Assembly (NCBI RefSeq): GCF_022179065.1
Contig: NZ_BPQD01000015.1
Location: 1-64,000, forward strand
Length of the DNA stretch: 64,000 bases
Reading direction: 5' to 3'
Source: Methylobacterium adhaesivum
GTDB lineage: Bacteria > Pseudomonadota > Alphaproteobacteria > Rhizobiales > Beijerinckiaceae
Shown in pieces: positions 37,055 through 47,481 of this stretch (position 1 is the first letter of the stretch; every line of letters begins with the position of its first letter). A model generated the notes under the pieces. That model had not been told where the DNA came from. It did no database searches and was given only the letters and a program-made list of their open reading frames with translations. The position numbers and the translations under genes were made by a program.

Positions 37055-37333
37055 TCAGGCTTGGGATCGCTTCGAAGCGACATAGCCCGCGAGGGCGTTG
37101 ATGCTCTCGAAATGGGCGAGGGCGAAAGCATCTTCCTCGATCTCGAAGCCGAAGCGCTCGCCGAGCTCCATCATGAGATCGAGCACGCCGATGGAATCGA
37201 GGGCATCGCTCGTGACGAGAGACGTCTCGGCGGTGACGGATTCCGGTGAGAGGCCCGGATTGCGTCCGAGGATGAACGCGCGGATCGCCTCGCGCGCCGC
37301 GTCTAGCGGCTCGATGTCGTGTCTTTCGTTCAA
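37055..37333 (-). CDS. Acyl (or aminoacyl) carrier protein
   Basis: The 92-residue protein is a dedicated carrier: acidic four-helix pattern with the phosphopantetheine attachment site Ser47 in ALDSIGVLDL. It starts with TTG at 37333, preceded by GGAG eight bases upstream. Its stop is four bases from the ligase start, showing that the two are expressed together. It is distinct from the fatty-acid AcpP (different context and a divergent helix II) and should hold the substrate of the neighbouring ligase and PLP decarboxylase. Confidence 0.9.
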   Translation of the reverse strand: MNERHDIEPLDAAREAIRAFILGRNPGLSPESVTAETSLVTSDALDSIGVLDLMMELGERFGFEIEEDAFALAHFESINALAGYVASKRSQA

Positions 37334-37430
37334 GGCTCACACTCCACCGGCCGTCCCTCGACGGACGCTGCCGCGCTTAAGCCATGCGGGGCGCGTGTGT
37401 CCATGCAGACGTCCCGTCGGTCGACGGTCG

Positions 37431-38348
37431 TCAGACTGTTTCCGCGTCCGCTATCGGAAGCGGTTCGGGCATCGCCTCGCCGTCCGGTATCACGTCGACC
37501 TCGACCTTGAGCTTCTGCGAACCCGACGAAGAGACGATCCCGTCGATGGGCGAGACGTCCGTGTAGTCCCGCCCCCGGGCCACCACGATGTGATCGTCGC
37601 ACATGGCGATGCCGTTGGTCGGATCGAGGCTGATCCATCCCTCGCCGCACCAGACCGAGACCCAGGCGTGACTCGCATCGGCGCCGCGCAGGCGCGGACG
37701 CCCAACCGGCGGGATCGTGCGCAGGTAACCGCTGACGTAGGCGGCCGGTATGCCGAGGCCCCGCAGGCCCGCGATCATGATGTGGGCGAAGTCCTGGCAG
37801 ACGCCAGCCCTGAGGGCGAAGGCCTCCTCGAGGGGCGTGCGGACGGAGGTGGCCTTGGCGTCGAAGCGAAAATCCGCACGGATGCGCTGCATCAGGTCGT
37901 AGGCGCCGCTATGGGCGCTGCGTCCTGGCGGAAAGCTGAGCCGTGCGTAGTCCGTCACGTCCTCGACCAGGGATACGCGCTGGCTCGGGAACAGGTAATG
38001 CACCGGCGCTTCGGGTCCGAGCGAGCGCTGCGTCAGGGTATCGTCGCGCACCCGCTCCCACGAAGGGCCGGCCTCCCGCGCGGGAGGCGGCGGCCGCTCG
38101 ACCCGTACCCGGGACAGCGCCTCGACGCGAAACTCCGTATGCGGCGTATCGATGGTGACCGACGTCACGTCGAGGCCAAAGAAATCGCGGCGCACCGCGC
38201 GCTGGCGGGGTTCGGGTGAGACCGTAAGGGAGCTTTCCAGAACCGTCTGGCCCTCGCCGTCCGTCGGCCGGAGGCGGAGACCGCAGCGCGCGAAGCGAAC
38301 GGGCCGGGCATACCGGTACGTGGTCAGGTGGCGCAGTGTGTAGATCAC
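37431..38348 (-). CDS. Transglutaminase-like cysteine peptidase
   Basis: The 305-residue protein has a Bact_transglu_N domain (about 1-85) and a transglutaminase core with the triad Cys184 (AGVCQDFAHIM), His227 (ASHAWVSVW) and Asp242 (SLDPTNG). Bacterial members of this arrangement are predicted peptidases or peptide ligases. No signal peptide is present, so it should be cytosolic. The GTG start overlaps the stop of the ATP-grasp/alpha-E gene by four bases (GTGA), making it the third, tightly coupled gene of the operon. Confidence 0.93.
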   Translation of the reverse strand: MIYTLRHLTTYRYARPVRFARCGLRLRPTDGEGQTVLESSLTVSPEPRQRAVRRDFFGLDVTSVTIDTPHTEFRVEALSRVRVERPPPPAREAGPSWERVRDDTLTQRSLGPEAPVHYLFPSQRVSLVEDVTDYARLSFPPGRSAHSGAYDLMQRIRADFRFDAKATSVRTPLEEAFALRAGVCQDFAHIMIAGLRGLGIPAAYVSGYLRTIPPVGRPRLRGADASHAWVSVWCGEGWISLDPTNGIAMCDDHIVVARGRDYTDVSPIDGIVSSSGSQKLKVEVDVIPDGEAMPEPLPIADAETV

Positions 38349-40864
38349 CCGAGGCCCACGAGCTTTTCCGGCCGCAGGGCGTTCGGAGCGTTTGGAAAGT
38401 AGCGGGTCGCGATGGCGTCGGCCAGGCGCTCGAACTCGCGGCTCAATCGCGCGAGGGAGGCACCGTCGAACTCCGACGCCTCGCCGGTGGAGAACTCCGA
38501 GGCGAGTTTCGCGGCCAGCCGTTGGTGAGGCTCGGGCAGGCCATCGACCCGCAGGGTCGGCAGGCGCGTCAAGTGCTGCTCGATGGCTTCGATCTGGAAC
38601 GCGACGGAGCGCGGATTGAAGGGATCGAGGAGCACCATGTCACGGACGGGGTCGAGGGCGGCGCCCTGCATGTAGCGCGCTCCGAACGCGATATGCGAAT
38701 CGCAGAGCGAGAGCATGATGCCCAGGTCCTCGGCGGTCGCGGCGTCGCCCGCGAACTGGGTCGCGAAGGCGCAGGTGTTGATGACGCGCTCGATGCGCCG
38801 GCCGAGATCGACGAAGTGCCAGCCGGGCGTGCGGATCATGTTCTCCTGCGCCAAGCCGGCGAGGGCCGCGATGAGGCCGAGCCCCCGCTCGGCGAGGCCG
38901 ACGAGCTCGGCCTCCGAATAGGCCCGCCCCTCGCCGATATCGAGGAGGTCCGTCAGATCGGCCAGAACACGCCAGGCCTCGCCCGACAGGCGTTCGCGCA
39001 GGATTGCCGCGTTGGCGCGGGCCGAAAGGCTGTGGCGCAAAGCCGACCCGTAGGTCGCGTGTCCGCTCAGGGCTTCTCGCGCCAGGATCGCGGTGGGAAG
39101 ATCGGGGCCGGAGATGGCCCCCCAATCGTCGAGGAGCGACCGGATCCGCAGGGAGGTCGGCGACCGCGCATCGCTCACGAGATAGGCGTTCACCGCGGCA
39201 CCGGCGCCGCCGAGATGGGCTCCGACCAAGCGGATCACCGCTTCGGCCCGCTCGACGTAGCGCCCGAACCAGAACAGGTTGTCGGCAGCCCGCGACGGCA
39301 GGTGCCCGGCGATGCGGCGCACCCTCTGGGCGGTGGGCTGGATGAGCGGGACCTCATCCACGGGACCGTCGGACATGATCCAGACATCGGCGGCCTTGAT
39401 GCCGGCGCGCATCTCGCCGGGATCGAGGTCGGGACGCTCCGAGATCCGGCAGAAGCCCCCGGGCATCACCCGCCAGCCGTCCGGCGTCATGGCGGCGAAC
39501 ACCCGCAGGGCGAACGGACGCGGCACGAGGCGCAATGTACCGCCCGTCCGATCCCAGCCGGGCGTCGTGGCGAGCGGCAGACGCTCCTGGGCGACGTAAT
39601 CGAACGGCCGGTCCCGCAGGGCTGCGACGAGGCGTTCGCGATCGGCCCCGAACGTGAGGGGCCCCATGATCGCGTCGCGCGCCATCCCCTTCGGCGGCGT
39701 CGCCACGGGCCGCAGGACAAGGGCGTCGAGGTTGTCGCGCACGTGGACGAGATTGTCGGGATCGCCGCACCACCAGGTACGCGGTCCCGATAGACACAGG
39801 TCGCGTCCGATGAGCCGGCGGGCGATACCGGGCAGGTAAGCGGCGAGGGCACCCGATTCGAGAATGCCGGAGCCCGGCATGTTGCCCACAACGAGGCTGC
39901 CATTGCGCAGAGCCTCGATCAGGCCGGGCACGCCGAGACGCGACGAGGGGTTCAGTTCCAGAGGATCGACGTAGTCGGAATCGATTCGGCGCCAGAGGGC
40001 ATCGGCCCGCTTCAGGCCGGAGACCGTTCGGACGTGCAGGGCGCCCCCCTGCATCACGAGGTCGTCGCCCTCGACAAGGAGCAGGCCGAGATAGCGCGCC
40101 AGCACCGCCTGCTCGACATAGGTCGAGCTGAATGGGCCCGAGGTCAGGAGACAGATGCGCGGGTCGCTGCGCTGGGCGCCCTCCGCAAGCCCCTGGCGCA
40201 TGGCCTGGAAGAAGGGGGCGAGGCGCTCGACGTGGAGATCGGTGTAGAGGTCCGGAAAGGCGCGGGTCAGCACCATCCGGTTCTCCAGGGCGTAGCCGGG
40301 TCCCGAGGGGGACTGAGTCCGGTCGGCCAGCACCTGCCACCGCCCGTCCGGACCTCGCGTCACGTCGGCCGCGTAGAGCTTGAGAAAGCGGCCACCGGGG
40401 GGAACCACACCGGCCAGGGGGCGCATGAATTCGGGGCTGCCCGCGACGACCGCCGCCGGCAGGAGGCCGTCGGCCACGAGGCGGTTGGAGCCATAGATGT
40501 CGGCGAGGATCGCCTCCATCAGCTCCGCTCGCTCGACGATCCCGGCACTCAGGGCTTGCCAGTCGGCCGCCTCCACCACGAAGGGAAGGGAGCCGAGCGG
40601 CCAGGCGTGGTCGCGCTTGTCGCCGTAGATACGGTACGAGATCCCGGTGTCCCGGATGTGGCGTACGGCCGAGACGAAGCGGGCGGCGATATCCACTTCG
40701 GTAAGGTCGCCGAGGCGGTCGAGAACCCGGGTCCAGGCGGCCCGCGGTAGGCCCGCCTCGTCCACGAACGCATCGGGCACGCCCGGATCCGGCCGATAGC
40801 TCCGGGTCCACCGTGCCAGCCGTTCCGCCCGCCCGGAGCCCTCCGCTTCGGCCGTATCGGTCAT
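38345..40864 (-). CDS. Circularly permuted ATP-grasp fused to an alpha-E domain
   Basis: With the ATG at 40864 (ATGA overlap with the upstream stop) the protein has 839 residues. Residues about 1-490 form a circularly permuted type-2 ATP-grasp domain (DUF404/DUF407), with [59 protein letters not shown] and [10 protein letters not shown]. Residues about 515-835 form the all-helical alpha-E domain (DUF403), with [20 protein letters not shown]. These are usually two separate adjacent genes; here they are fused. ATP-grasp enzymes join carboxylates to amines, so a peptide or amide ligase is likely. Substrates are unknown. Confidence 0.93.
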   Translation of the reverse strand: MTDTAEAEGSGRAERLARWTRSYRPDPGVPDAFVDEAGLPRAAWTRVLDRLGDLTEVDIAARFVSAVRHIRDTGISYRIYGDKRDHAWPLGSLPFVVEAADWQALSAGIVERAELMEAILADIYGSNRLVADGLLPAAVVAGSPEFMRPLAGVVPPGGRFLKLYAADVTRGPDGRWQVLADRTQSPSGPGYALENRMVLTRAFPDLYTDLHVERLAPFFQAMRQGLAEGAQRSDPRICLLTSGPFSSTYVEQAVLARYLGLLLVEGDDLVMQGGALHVRTVSGLKRADALWRRIDSDYVDPLELNPSSRLGVPGLIEALRNGSLVVGNMPGSGILESGALAAYLPGIARRLIGRDLCLSGPRTWWCGDPDNLVHVRDNLDALVLRPVATPPKGMARDAIMGPLTFGADRERLVAALRDRPFDYVAQERLPLATTPGWDRTGGTLRLVPRPFALRVFAAMTPDGWRVMPGGFCRISERPDLDPGEMRAGIKAADVWIMSDGPVDEVPLIQPTAQRVRRIAGHLPSRAADNLFWFGRYVERAEAVIRLVGAHLGGAGAAVNAYLVSDARSPTSLRIRSLLDDWGAISGPDLPTAILAREALSGHATYGSALRHSLSARANAAILRERLSGEAWRVLADLTDLLDIGEGRAYSEAELVGLAERGLGLIAALAGLAQENMIRTPGWHFVDLGRRIERVINTCAFATQFAGDAATAEDLGIMLSLCDSHIAFGARYMQGAALDPVRDMVLLDPFNPRSVAFQIEAIEQHLTRLPTLRVDGLPEPHQRLAAKLASEFSTGEASEFDGASLARLSREFERLADAIATRYFPNAPNALRPEKLVGLG

Positions 40865-43800
40865 CGCGGGGCCGGGCTTCGCAGATCCAGGGTCATGGGG
40901 AACTCGCGATTCGTCTCCTCGACGGGCATCTCGACCTTGCCGGGGGTATGGCCGTGCGCCTGGAACCGCGCGAGGCGGCGTCCCTCCGCCTCGTAGGTGT
41001 TGACCGGGAATGTCTCGTAGTTCCGCCCGCCCGGATGGCTGACGTGATAGCGGCACCCGCCAAGGGATCGGCCGCTCCAGGCATCGAGGATGTCGATGGT
41101 AAGGGGTGAGTGCGCGGGAATCGTCGGGTGTAGCGAAGAGGCCGGCTGCCAGGCCTTGAAGCGCAGGCCCGCCACCGCTTCACCGGCCGTGCCCGTACCG
41201 GTCATGGGAAGGCGGCGACCGTTGCAGGCGATGACGTGCCGGCCGGGGACGAAGCCCTCGACCTTCACCTGGAGCCGCTCGACGGAACTATCGACGTATC
41301 GCACGGTCCCCCCGATGGCCCCTTCCTCGCCGAGCACGTGCCACGGCTCCAGGGCCTGACGCAATTCCAGTTTCACGCCACCGTGCTCCACCATTCCAAA
41401 AACGGGAAAACGGAACTCCCGCTGCGCGACGAAGGCGGCCGGGTCGAACGCGTAGCCCGCCGCGGCCAGGTCCTCCAGCACGCCGAGGAAGTCGGCCCAC
41501 AGGAAGTGGGGCAGCATGAAGCGATCGTGCAGGCCCGTGCCCCAGCGGACACAGCCGCCCGTCTGTGGCTCGCGCCAGAGCCAAGCGACGATGGCACGCA
41601 GCAGGAGCTGCTGGGCGAGGCTCATGCGCGGATCCGGTGGCATCTCGAAGGAGCGAAATTCGAGGAGGCCGAGACGCCCCGTAGGGCCGTCGGGAGAGTA
41701 CAGCTTGTCGATGCAGATCTCTGACCGATGGGTGTTGCCTGTGACGTCCACGAGGATGTTGCGGAAGATACGGTCCACCAGCCAGCGCGGAATGTTCGGC
41801 TCGTCGGGTTTCGGGACCTGCGCCATGGCGATCTCGAGCTCGTAGAGACCATCGTGGCGCGCCTCGTCCATGCGCGGAGCCTGGCTCGTCGGGCCGATGT
41901 AGAGGCCGGAAAACAGGTACGACAGGGCCGGATGGCGCTGCCAGTAGAGCACGAGGCTCTTCAGGAGATCGGGGCGGCGCAGGAACGGCGAGTCGTCGGG
42001 CGTCGCCCCGCCCATGACCACGTGGTTGCCGCCGCCGGTACCCGTGTGGCGCCCGTCGGTCAAGAACTTCTGGGCGCCGAGCCTGATCTGACGGGCGTCC
42101 TCGTAGAGGTCCGTGGTGATCCGCACGGCATCCCGCCAGCTGGGAGCGGGATGCACGTTGACCTCGATCACGCCGGGATCGGGCGTGACCTTGATGACAT
42201 TCATGCGCGGATCGAACGGCGGCTCGTAGCCCTCGATCTGTAAGGTCTGTTTCAGCTCGGACGCCGCCTCCTCGATGAAGCCGAGCAGTTCGAGGTACTC
42301 GTCCACCCGCTCCAGCGGCGGCATGAAGACGTGGAGCACGCCGTCGCGCGGCTCGACGGCGAAGGCCGTGCGGACGGCGACGCCCGTGATGCCGGATCCG
42401 TTGACCGTCCCGGCGCCCGCATTGCCGTCGGGCAGGGCGCCCCGGGTCTCGAGGGGATCCTGGGGTTGATAGTAGGGATAATGCGCGGGCGGTACGTAGG
42501 GCAGCGACGAGAGGGGCAGCCGGAAGCCGATGGGGGAATCGCCGGGGGTGAGGAACGCGTGACGGCGCCGGAACTCCCAAGTTTCCGAGATCCACACGCG
42601 GTCGGCCGCGCCGTCCTTACCCGTGGGCAGACTCGCGAGCGGAAGCGCGTAGCCGGCGGCGACGCCGAGACCGCGATCGAACACCCGGGCCATGCGGGCA
42701 TTGGTTTCGGGGTTCGGAAACCGCGGTTCCGATGTCGTGACGTTGACGGGCAGTTCGTCACGCTTCTCCGTCCAGTAGGTCGGATCCTCGAAGGCGGGAA
42801 ACACGTAGGCCGTAAGGCCGAGGCGCTTGGCGACTCCGTCGATGAGGGCCTTGGCGTCCGTCGCGTTCGCGGTGCGCGGTCCGTCCTCGGCGGCGATGAG
42901 GTCGGCGTCCTTCCAGACGGGGATGCCGTCTCGGCGCCAGTACAGGGCGAAGGCCCAGCGCGGCAGGCTCTCGCCGGGATACCACTTGCCCTGGCCGTAA
43001 TGCAGCATGCCGCCGGGCGCGAAGCGGTCGCGCAGGCGGCGGATGAGCTTGTCGGCGAGCCCCCGTTTCGTCGGCCCCACGGCGGCGGCATTCCACTCTG
43101 CCGATTCGAAATCGTCGATGGAGACGAAGGTCGGCTCGCCTCCCATGGTCAGGCGCACATCCTGTGCAACGAGATCCTCGTCGATGCGGTCGCCCAGCGC
43201 GTCCATGGCGGCCCAGACGTCGTCGGAGAATGGCTTGGTGATGCGCGGCGCCTCCGCCACGCGCGTCACCGTCATTTCGAAGCCGAATTCGACCTCGGCC
43301 GGCTCGGCGAGGCCCGAGATCGGCGCGGCGGAGTTGTAATGCGGGGTGGCGGCGAGCGGGATATGGCCTTCGCCGCAGAGGAGGCCCGAGGTGGCGTCGA
43401 GGCCGATCCAGCCGGCCCCGGGAAGATAGACCTCGGCCCAGGCGTGCAGATCGGTGAAGTCCTTGGACGTGCCCGCCGGACCGTCGACGGCCGTGGTGTC
43501 CGGAACGAGCTGGATGAGGTAGCCCGAGACGAAACGGGCGGCGAGCCCGAGACGGCGCAGGATCTGCACCATCAGCCACGCGGAATCGCGGCACGATCCG
43601 CTCTTCAGGGTCAGCGTCTCGGCGGCGGTCTGCACCCCCGGTTCCAGGCGGACGCCGTACGTGATCTCGCCCGCCACCTGGGCGTTGAGCGCCACGAGGA
43701 ACAGAACGGTGTTCGACTCCTCGGGCAGACGGCCGAGAAACGAATCGACCTCCGGCGCCATGGCGTCGTCGAGGACGAGATAGGGCTTGAGTTCCGCCGT

Positions 43801-44130
43801 GAGATCGTCGGCATAGGTGAAGCCGCGGGTCTGGGCATAATCCTCGACGAAGAAGTCGAACGGATTGATCACCGACATGTCGGCCGTGAGATCGACCTCG
43901 ATCTTCAACTCGCGGGTCTTCTCCGGAAAAACCAGGCGGGCGAGCCAGTTCCCATTCGGATCCTGCTGCCAGTTGATGAAGTGGTTCTCGGGCAGAACTT
44001 TGAGGGAGTAGGCCGGTACGGCCGTGCGGGTATGCGGCGCGGGACGCAGTCGGATCACCTGGGGGCCGAGCGCGATCGGCCGGTCGTAGGTGTAGTGCGT
44101 GACGTGATGCAGGGCGGCTTTGATCGACAC
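40861..44130 (-). CDS. Transglutaminase-DUF2126 protein
   Basis: The 1089-residue protein has a Bact_transglu_N domain, a transglutaminase core with Cys180 ([11 protein letters not shown]), His229 ([10 protein letters not shown]) and Asp245 (GLDATSG), and a long C-terminal DUF2126 region from about residue 310 to the end. The start at 44130 is a GTG with GGGAG five bases upstream, chosen over the GTG four codons earlier. DUF2126 is found almost only in this context and has no known activity. It heads the operon with the ATP-grasp/alpha-E fusion and a second transglutaminase, and is divergent from a zinc metallopeptidase. Confidence 0.94.
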   Translation of the reverse strand: MSIKAALHHVTHYTYDRPIALGPQVIRLRPAPHTRTAVPAYSLKVLPENHFINWQQDPNGNWLARLVFPEKTRELKIEVDLTADMSVINPFDFFVEDYAQTRGFTYADDLTAELKPYLVLDDAMAPEVDSFLGRLPEESNTVLFLVALNAQVAGEITYGVRLEPGVQTAAETLTLKSGSCRDSAWLMVQILRRLGLAARFVSGYLIQLVPDTTAVDGPAGTSKDFTDLHAWAEVYLPGAGWIGLDATSGLLCGEGHIPLAATPHYNSAAPISGLAEPAEVEFGFEMTVTRVAEAPRITKPFSDDVWAAMDALGDRIDEDLVAQDVRLTMGGEPTFVSIDDFESAEWNAAAVGPTKRGLADKLIRRLRDRFAPGGMLHYGQGKWYPGESLPRWAFALYWRRDGIPVWKDADLIAAEDGPRTANATDAKALIDGVAKRLGLTAYVFPAFEDPTYWTEKRDELPVNVTTSEPRFPNPETNARMARVFDRGLGVAAGYALPLASLPTGKDGAADRVWISETWEFRRRHAFLTPGDSPIGFRLPLSSLPYVPPAHYPYYQPQDPLETRGALPDGNAGAGTVNGSGITGVAVRTAFAVEPRDGVLHVFMPPLERVDEYLELLGFIEEAASELKQTLQIEGYEPPFDPRMNVIKVTPDPGVIEVNVHPAPSWRDAVRITTDLYEDARQIRLGAQKFLTDGRHTGTGGGNHVVMGGATPDDSPFLRRPDLLKSLVLYWQRHPALSYLFSGLYIGPTSQAPRMDEARHDGLYELEIAMAQVPKPDEPNIPRWLVDRIFRNILVDVTGNTHRSEICIDKLYSPDGPTGRLGLLEFRSFEMPPDPRMSLAQQLLLRAIVAWLWREPQTGGCVRWGTGLHDRFMLPHFLWADFLGVLEDLAAAGYAFDPAAFVAQREFRFPVFGMVEHGGVKLELRQALEPWHVLGEEGAIGGTVRYVDSSVERLQVKVEGFVPGRHVIACNGRRLPMTGTGTAGEAVAGLRFKAWQPASSLHPTIPAHSPLTIDILDAWSGRSLGGCRYHVSHPGGRNYETFPVNTYEAEGRRLARFQAHGHTPGKVEMPVEETNREFPMTLDLRSPAPR

Positions 44131-44493
44131 GAGGACTCCCACAGGGCCAGGGCGTGGGGCCGGACAGGCGCGGGCGCCCGATCAGGCCGCGAGGGTCCGG
44201 GCCACCGCCCTGCGGTGCTCCCGGGAGAGGCGTTCTTCAAGCCATACGCCAACGGCACCCCGCGTGCGATGGTTTTGCGGTCGAGCGCCTTCGGTTCCAA
44301 GTGGCATTGCAGGGCGCCTTGGATGGCGAGGTCGCATCGAAGCGAGTCTGTAAGCAAGTTTCGTGCATGGTCCGAGCCCCGGAGCCGCAGTGGGAACAGA
44401 GTCCGATTCCGCAGCTTTGCTCACTGTGTCGGGGTCGACGATCCGCGACGAGTCTGCGGCGCGCGAGGTTGGTACGGGAATCGAGTCGGTGCC
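44131..44493. other. Divergent promoter region of the ATP-grasp/transglutaminase operon and the metallopeptidase gene
   Basis: About 360 bases lie between the two divergent starts. Open frames here do not look coding. It must contain promoters for both directions, and shared regulation is plausible, but I recognise no operator. Confidence 0.4.
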
Positions 44494-45654
44494 ATGAAGA
44501 TCTTCCAGTGCCAGGCGTGCGACCAGCCCGTCAGTTTTGAGAGCACCGGTTGCGAGAGCTGCGAGCGTCGTCTCGGCTATGTCGGCGACCTGCACGAGAT
44601 GTCCGCCCTGGAACCCGTGGGCGACCTGTGGCACGCCTACGCCGATCCGTCGCGCAAGTTTCGGTTCTGCGCCAATGCCGCTCACGAGGCCTGCAATTGG
44701 CTCGTGCCGGACGATTCCCCCGAGCGTTACTGTACCGCCTGCCGCCACAACCGCGTGGTGCCCGACCTCGGCATCAATTGGAATCTCATCCGGTGGCGCC
44801 AGATTGAGGCTGCCAAGCACCGGTTGTTCTACTCGCTGCTGCGCCTCAACCTTCCCCTGATGTCGCGCTCGGAGAACCCCGCCACGGGGCTCGCGTTCGA
44901 TTTCCTCGTCGATCCGTCGGAGAGCTACCGCGTCGGGCCCCCCGTTCTCACGGGGCACCACAGCGGCGTCATCACGCTCAATATCGCGGAAGCCGACGAC
45001 GTCGAGCGCGAGCGGCGGCGCACGCTCTTCGGCGAATATTATCGCACCCTCCTGGGGCACTTCCGTCACGAGATCGGGCACTACTTCTGGAACGTGCTGG
45101 TGCGGTTCGATCAGAGCCTATGGACGTTCCGGTCCCTGTTCGGGGACGAGCGCGACGATTACGGCTTCGCGCTCCAGCGCCACTATCGCGATGGACCACC
45201 GGGGGACTGGGAGGAATCCTACGTTAGCGCTTATGCGACGAGCCACCCTTGGGAGGATTTCGCCGAGACCTGGGCGCAGTACCTCCACATCGTCGACACG
45301 GTGGAGACGGCCGGCGCGTTCGAACTCCATGTGCGTCCGCGCCTGCGCAACGGACCGGCGAACCCGGTGATCATCGACTATGACCCGTATCAGACGCCGG
45401 ACTTCACCCGGCTCGTCGAGGCGTGGCTGCCCCTGACCTACGCGGTGAATTCCCTCAGTCGCAGCATGGGACAGCCGGCCCTCTACCCATTCAAGCTGAC
45501 CCCGGCGGTGATCGCCAAGCTGTCGTTCGTCCACGAGCGGATCGTATCCATGCGCTCCATCGGGTACGGCATCGATAGCGAGGAAGCCGGATCGGAGATC
45601 CTGAAGGCGGTCATCACTGGGCTGCGCAAGCGGGTGGCGGCCCCGAACGCCTGA
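44494..45654 (+). CDS. Putative zinc-binding metallopeptidase (DUF2248 family)
   Basis: The 386-residue protein has an N-terminal zinc-ribbon (Cys6, Cys9, Cys20, Cys23), further Cys59, Cys67, Cys80 and Cys83, and the metallopeptidase motif HEIGH (192-196) in LGHFRHEIGHYFW, followed by the acidic WEDFAETWAQYLH region. The lack of a signal peptide suggests it is cytosolic. Genes of this family are often found near transglutaminase and alpha-E/ATP-grasp genes, as here, where it is divergent from that operon. It may process or remove the peptide bond made by the ligase. Substrate unknown. Confidence 0.9.
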   Translation: MKIFQCQACDQPVSFESTGCESCERRLGYVGDLHEMSALEPVGDLWHAYADPSRKFRFCANAAHEACNWLVPDDSPERYCTACRHNRVVPDLGINWNLIRWRQIEAAKHRLFYSLLRLNLPLMSRSENPATGLAFDFLVDPSESYRVGPPVLTGHHSGVITLNIAEADDVERERRRTLFGEYYRTLLGHFRHEIGHYFWNVLVRFDQSLWTFRSLFGDERDDYGFALQRHYRDGPPGDWEESYVSAYATSHPWEDFAETWAQYLHIVDTVETAGAFELHVRPRLRNGPANPVIIDYDPYQTPDFTRLVEAWLPLTYAVNSLSRSMGQPALYPFKLTPAVIAKLSFVHERIVSMRSIGYGIDSEEAGSEILKAVITGLRKRVAAPNA

Positions 45655-45789
45655 CAGGCTCGTCACCCAATCGAATCGAGGAGCCTATCCTCAGGCCCGC
45701 GCGGCGCGCGAACCACTGGACTTCACCCTTTTGGGAGAAGCGAATAGGGGCCGTGTCGGTCTCATTGGACCAGCCGGAGCCCAACGCTC

Positions 45790-47412
45790 TCAACTCCGCA
45801 GGCCCGGCGCTTCCTGGCCCGTCCGGGCGACGTACTCGGTATAGCCCCCGCCGTACTGGTGGATGCCCTCGGGCGTCACTTCGAGCACGCGATTCGAGAG
45901 GGCCGCGAGGAAGTGGCGGTCGTGGCTCACGAACAGCATCGTCCCCTCGTAGGCCGACAGCGCGGCGATGAGCATCTCCTTCGTGCCCATGTCGAGGTGG
46001 TTGGTCGGCTCGTCGAGGACGAGGAAGTTCGGCGGGTCGAACAGCATCAGCGCCATCACGAGGCGGGCCTTCTCGCCGCCCGACAACACCCGGCAGCGCT
46101 TCTCGACGTCGTCGCCGGAGAAGCCGAAGCAACCGGCGAGTGCCCGGAGCGACCCCTGCGCGGCCTGCGGGAACGCGTCCTCGAGGGTCTGGAACACGGT
46201 GCGCTCGCCGTCGAGCAGGTCCATGGCGTGCTGGGCGAAGTAGCCGAGCTTGACGCTGCCGCCGACGGCGATCGTTCCGTCGTCCGCTTCCGTGGAACCG
46301 GTGACGAGCTTCAGGAGCGTCGATTTCCCGGCGCCGTTGATGCCCATGACGCACCAGCGCTCCCGCCGCCGGATGGCGAAGTCGAGCCCCTCGTAGATGC
46401 GGCGGCTGCCGTAGCTCTTGTGGACGTTCTTCAGCATCACGACGTCGTCGCCGGAGCGCGGGGGGGCCTGGAACTCGAAAGCCACGGATTGGCGGCGCTT
46501 GGGCGGCTCGACCCGTTCGATCTTGTCGAGCTTCTTCACCCGGCTCTGAACTTGGGCTGCGTGCGACGCACGGGCCTTGAAGCGCTCGATGAACTTGATC
46601 TCCTTGGCCAGCATCGCCTGCTGGCGCTCGAACTGCGCTTGCTGATGCGTCTCGTTGAGCGCCCGTTGCTGCTCGTAGAAGGCGTAATCGCCCGAATAGG
46701 TGGTGAGCGTGCCGCCGTCGATCTCGATCACCTTGGTGACGATGCGATTCATGAACTCACGGTCGTGCGAGGTCATCAACAGGGCGCCCTCGTAGTTCTT
46801 GAGGAACGCCTCAAGCCAGATCAGGCTTTCGAGGTCGAGGTGGTTCGAGGGCTCGTCGAGGAGCATCACATCGGGATTCATGAGCAGGATGCGGGCGAGT
46901 GCCACGCGCATCTTCCAACCGCCCGACAGCTTGCCGACGTCGCCGTCCATCATCTCCTGCGAGAAGCTCAGGCCCGCCAGCACCTCGTAGGCCCTGCCTT
47001 CCAGCGCATAGCCGTCGAGTTCCTCGAAGCGGGCCTGGACCTCGCCGTAGCGCTCAATCAGCGCCTCCATCTCGTCCGCCCGGTCGGGGTCGGCGAGCCC
47101 CGCTTCCAGGGCCTTCAATTCCGTGCCGACGACGCTGACGGGGCCGGCGCCGTCCATCACCGCCGAGACCACGGAGCAGCCTGACATCTCGCCGACATCC
47201 TGGCTGAAATACCCGATGGTGATGCCCTTGTCGGTGGCGACCTGTCCCTCGTCGGGTTCCTCCTCGCCGGTGATCATCCGGAACAGGGTGGTCTTGCCGG
47301 CGCCGTTGGGACCGACGAGGCCGACCTTCTCGCCCTTCTGCAGGGCGGCCGACGCTTCGATGAAGACGATCTGGCGGCCGTTCTGTTTGCCGATTTTCTC
47401 GAGGCGGATCAT
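45790..47412 (-). CDS. ABC-F family ATPase
   Basis: The 540-residue protein has two ABC ATPase domains with no membrane segment: Walker A GPNGAGKTT and GINGAGKST, signatures LSGGWKMR and LSGGEKAR, Walker B VMLLDEPSNHLD and FLVLDEPTNHLD, joined by a charged linker (about 245-320). This is the ABC-F layout of translation factors such as EttA, YbiT and Uup, which bind the ribosomal E site. The length is nearest to YbiT. It is convergent with the metallopeptidase gene and 69 bases downstream of a thioesterase gene. Confidence 0.94.
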   Translation of the reverse strand: MIRLEKIGKQNGRQIVFIEASAALQKGEKVGLVGPNGAGKTTLFRMITGEEEPDEGQVATDKGITIGYFSQDVGEMSGCSVVSAVMDGAGPVSVVGTELKALEAGLADPDRADEMEALIERYGEVQARFEELDGYALEGRAYEVLAGLSFSQEMMDGDVGKLSGGWKMRVALARILLMNPDVMLLDEPSNHLDLESLIWLEAFLKNYEGALLMTSHDREFMNRIVTKVIEIDGGTLTTYSGDYAFYEQQRALNETHQQAQFERQQAMLAKEIKFIERFKARASHAAQVQSRVKKLDKIERVEPPKRRQSVAFEFQAPPRSGDDVVMLKNVHKSYGSRRIYEGLDFAIRRRERWCVMGINGAGKSTLLKLVTGSTEADDGTIAVGGSVKLGYFAQHAMDLLDGERTVFQTLEDAFPQAAQGSLRALAGCFGFSGDDVEKRCRVLSGGEKARLVMALMLFDPPNFLVLDEPTNHLDMGTKEMLIAALSAYEGTMLFVSHDRHFLAALSNRVLEVTPEGIHQYGGGYTEYVARTGQEAPGLRS

Positions 47413-47481
47413 GCGTGCGCGGGACCTTGCTAATATCCCGCGCCTTTACGGCATGGCGCGCGCGAGCGGAAGGGAAGCGTC

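Noticed and set aside
42331-45654. Plus-strand 1107-codon open frame across the DUF2126 gene
   Set aside because: Most of it is antisense to the well-supported transglutaminase-DUF2126 gene and arises from high GC3; only its 3' part from 44494 (the zinc metallopeptidase) is real.
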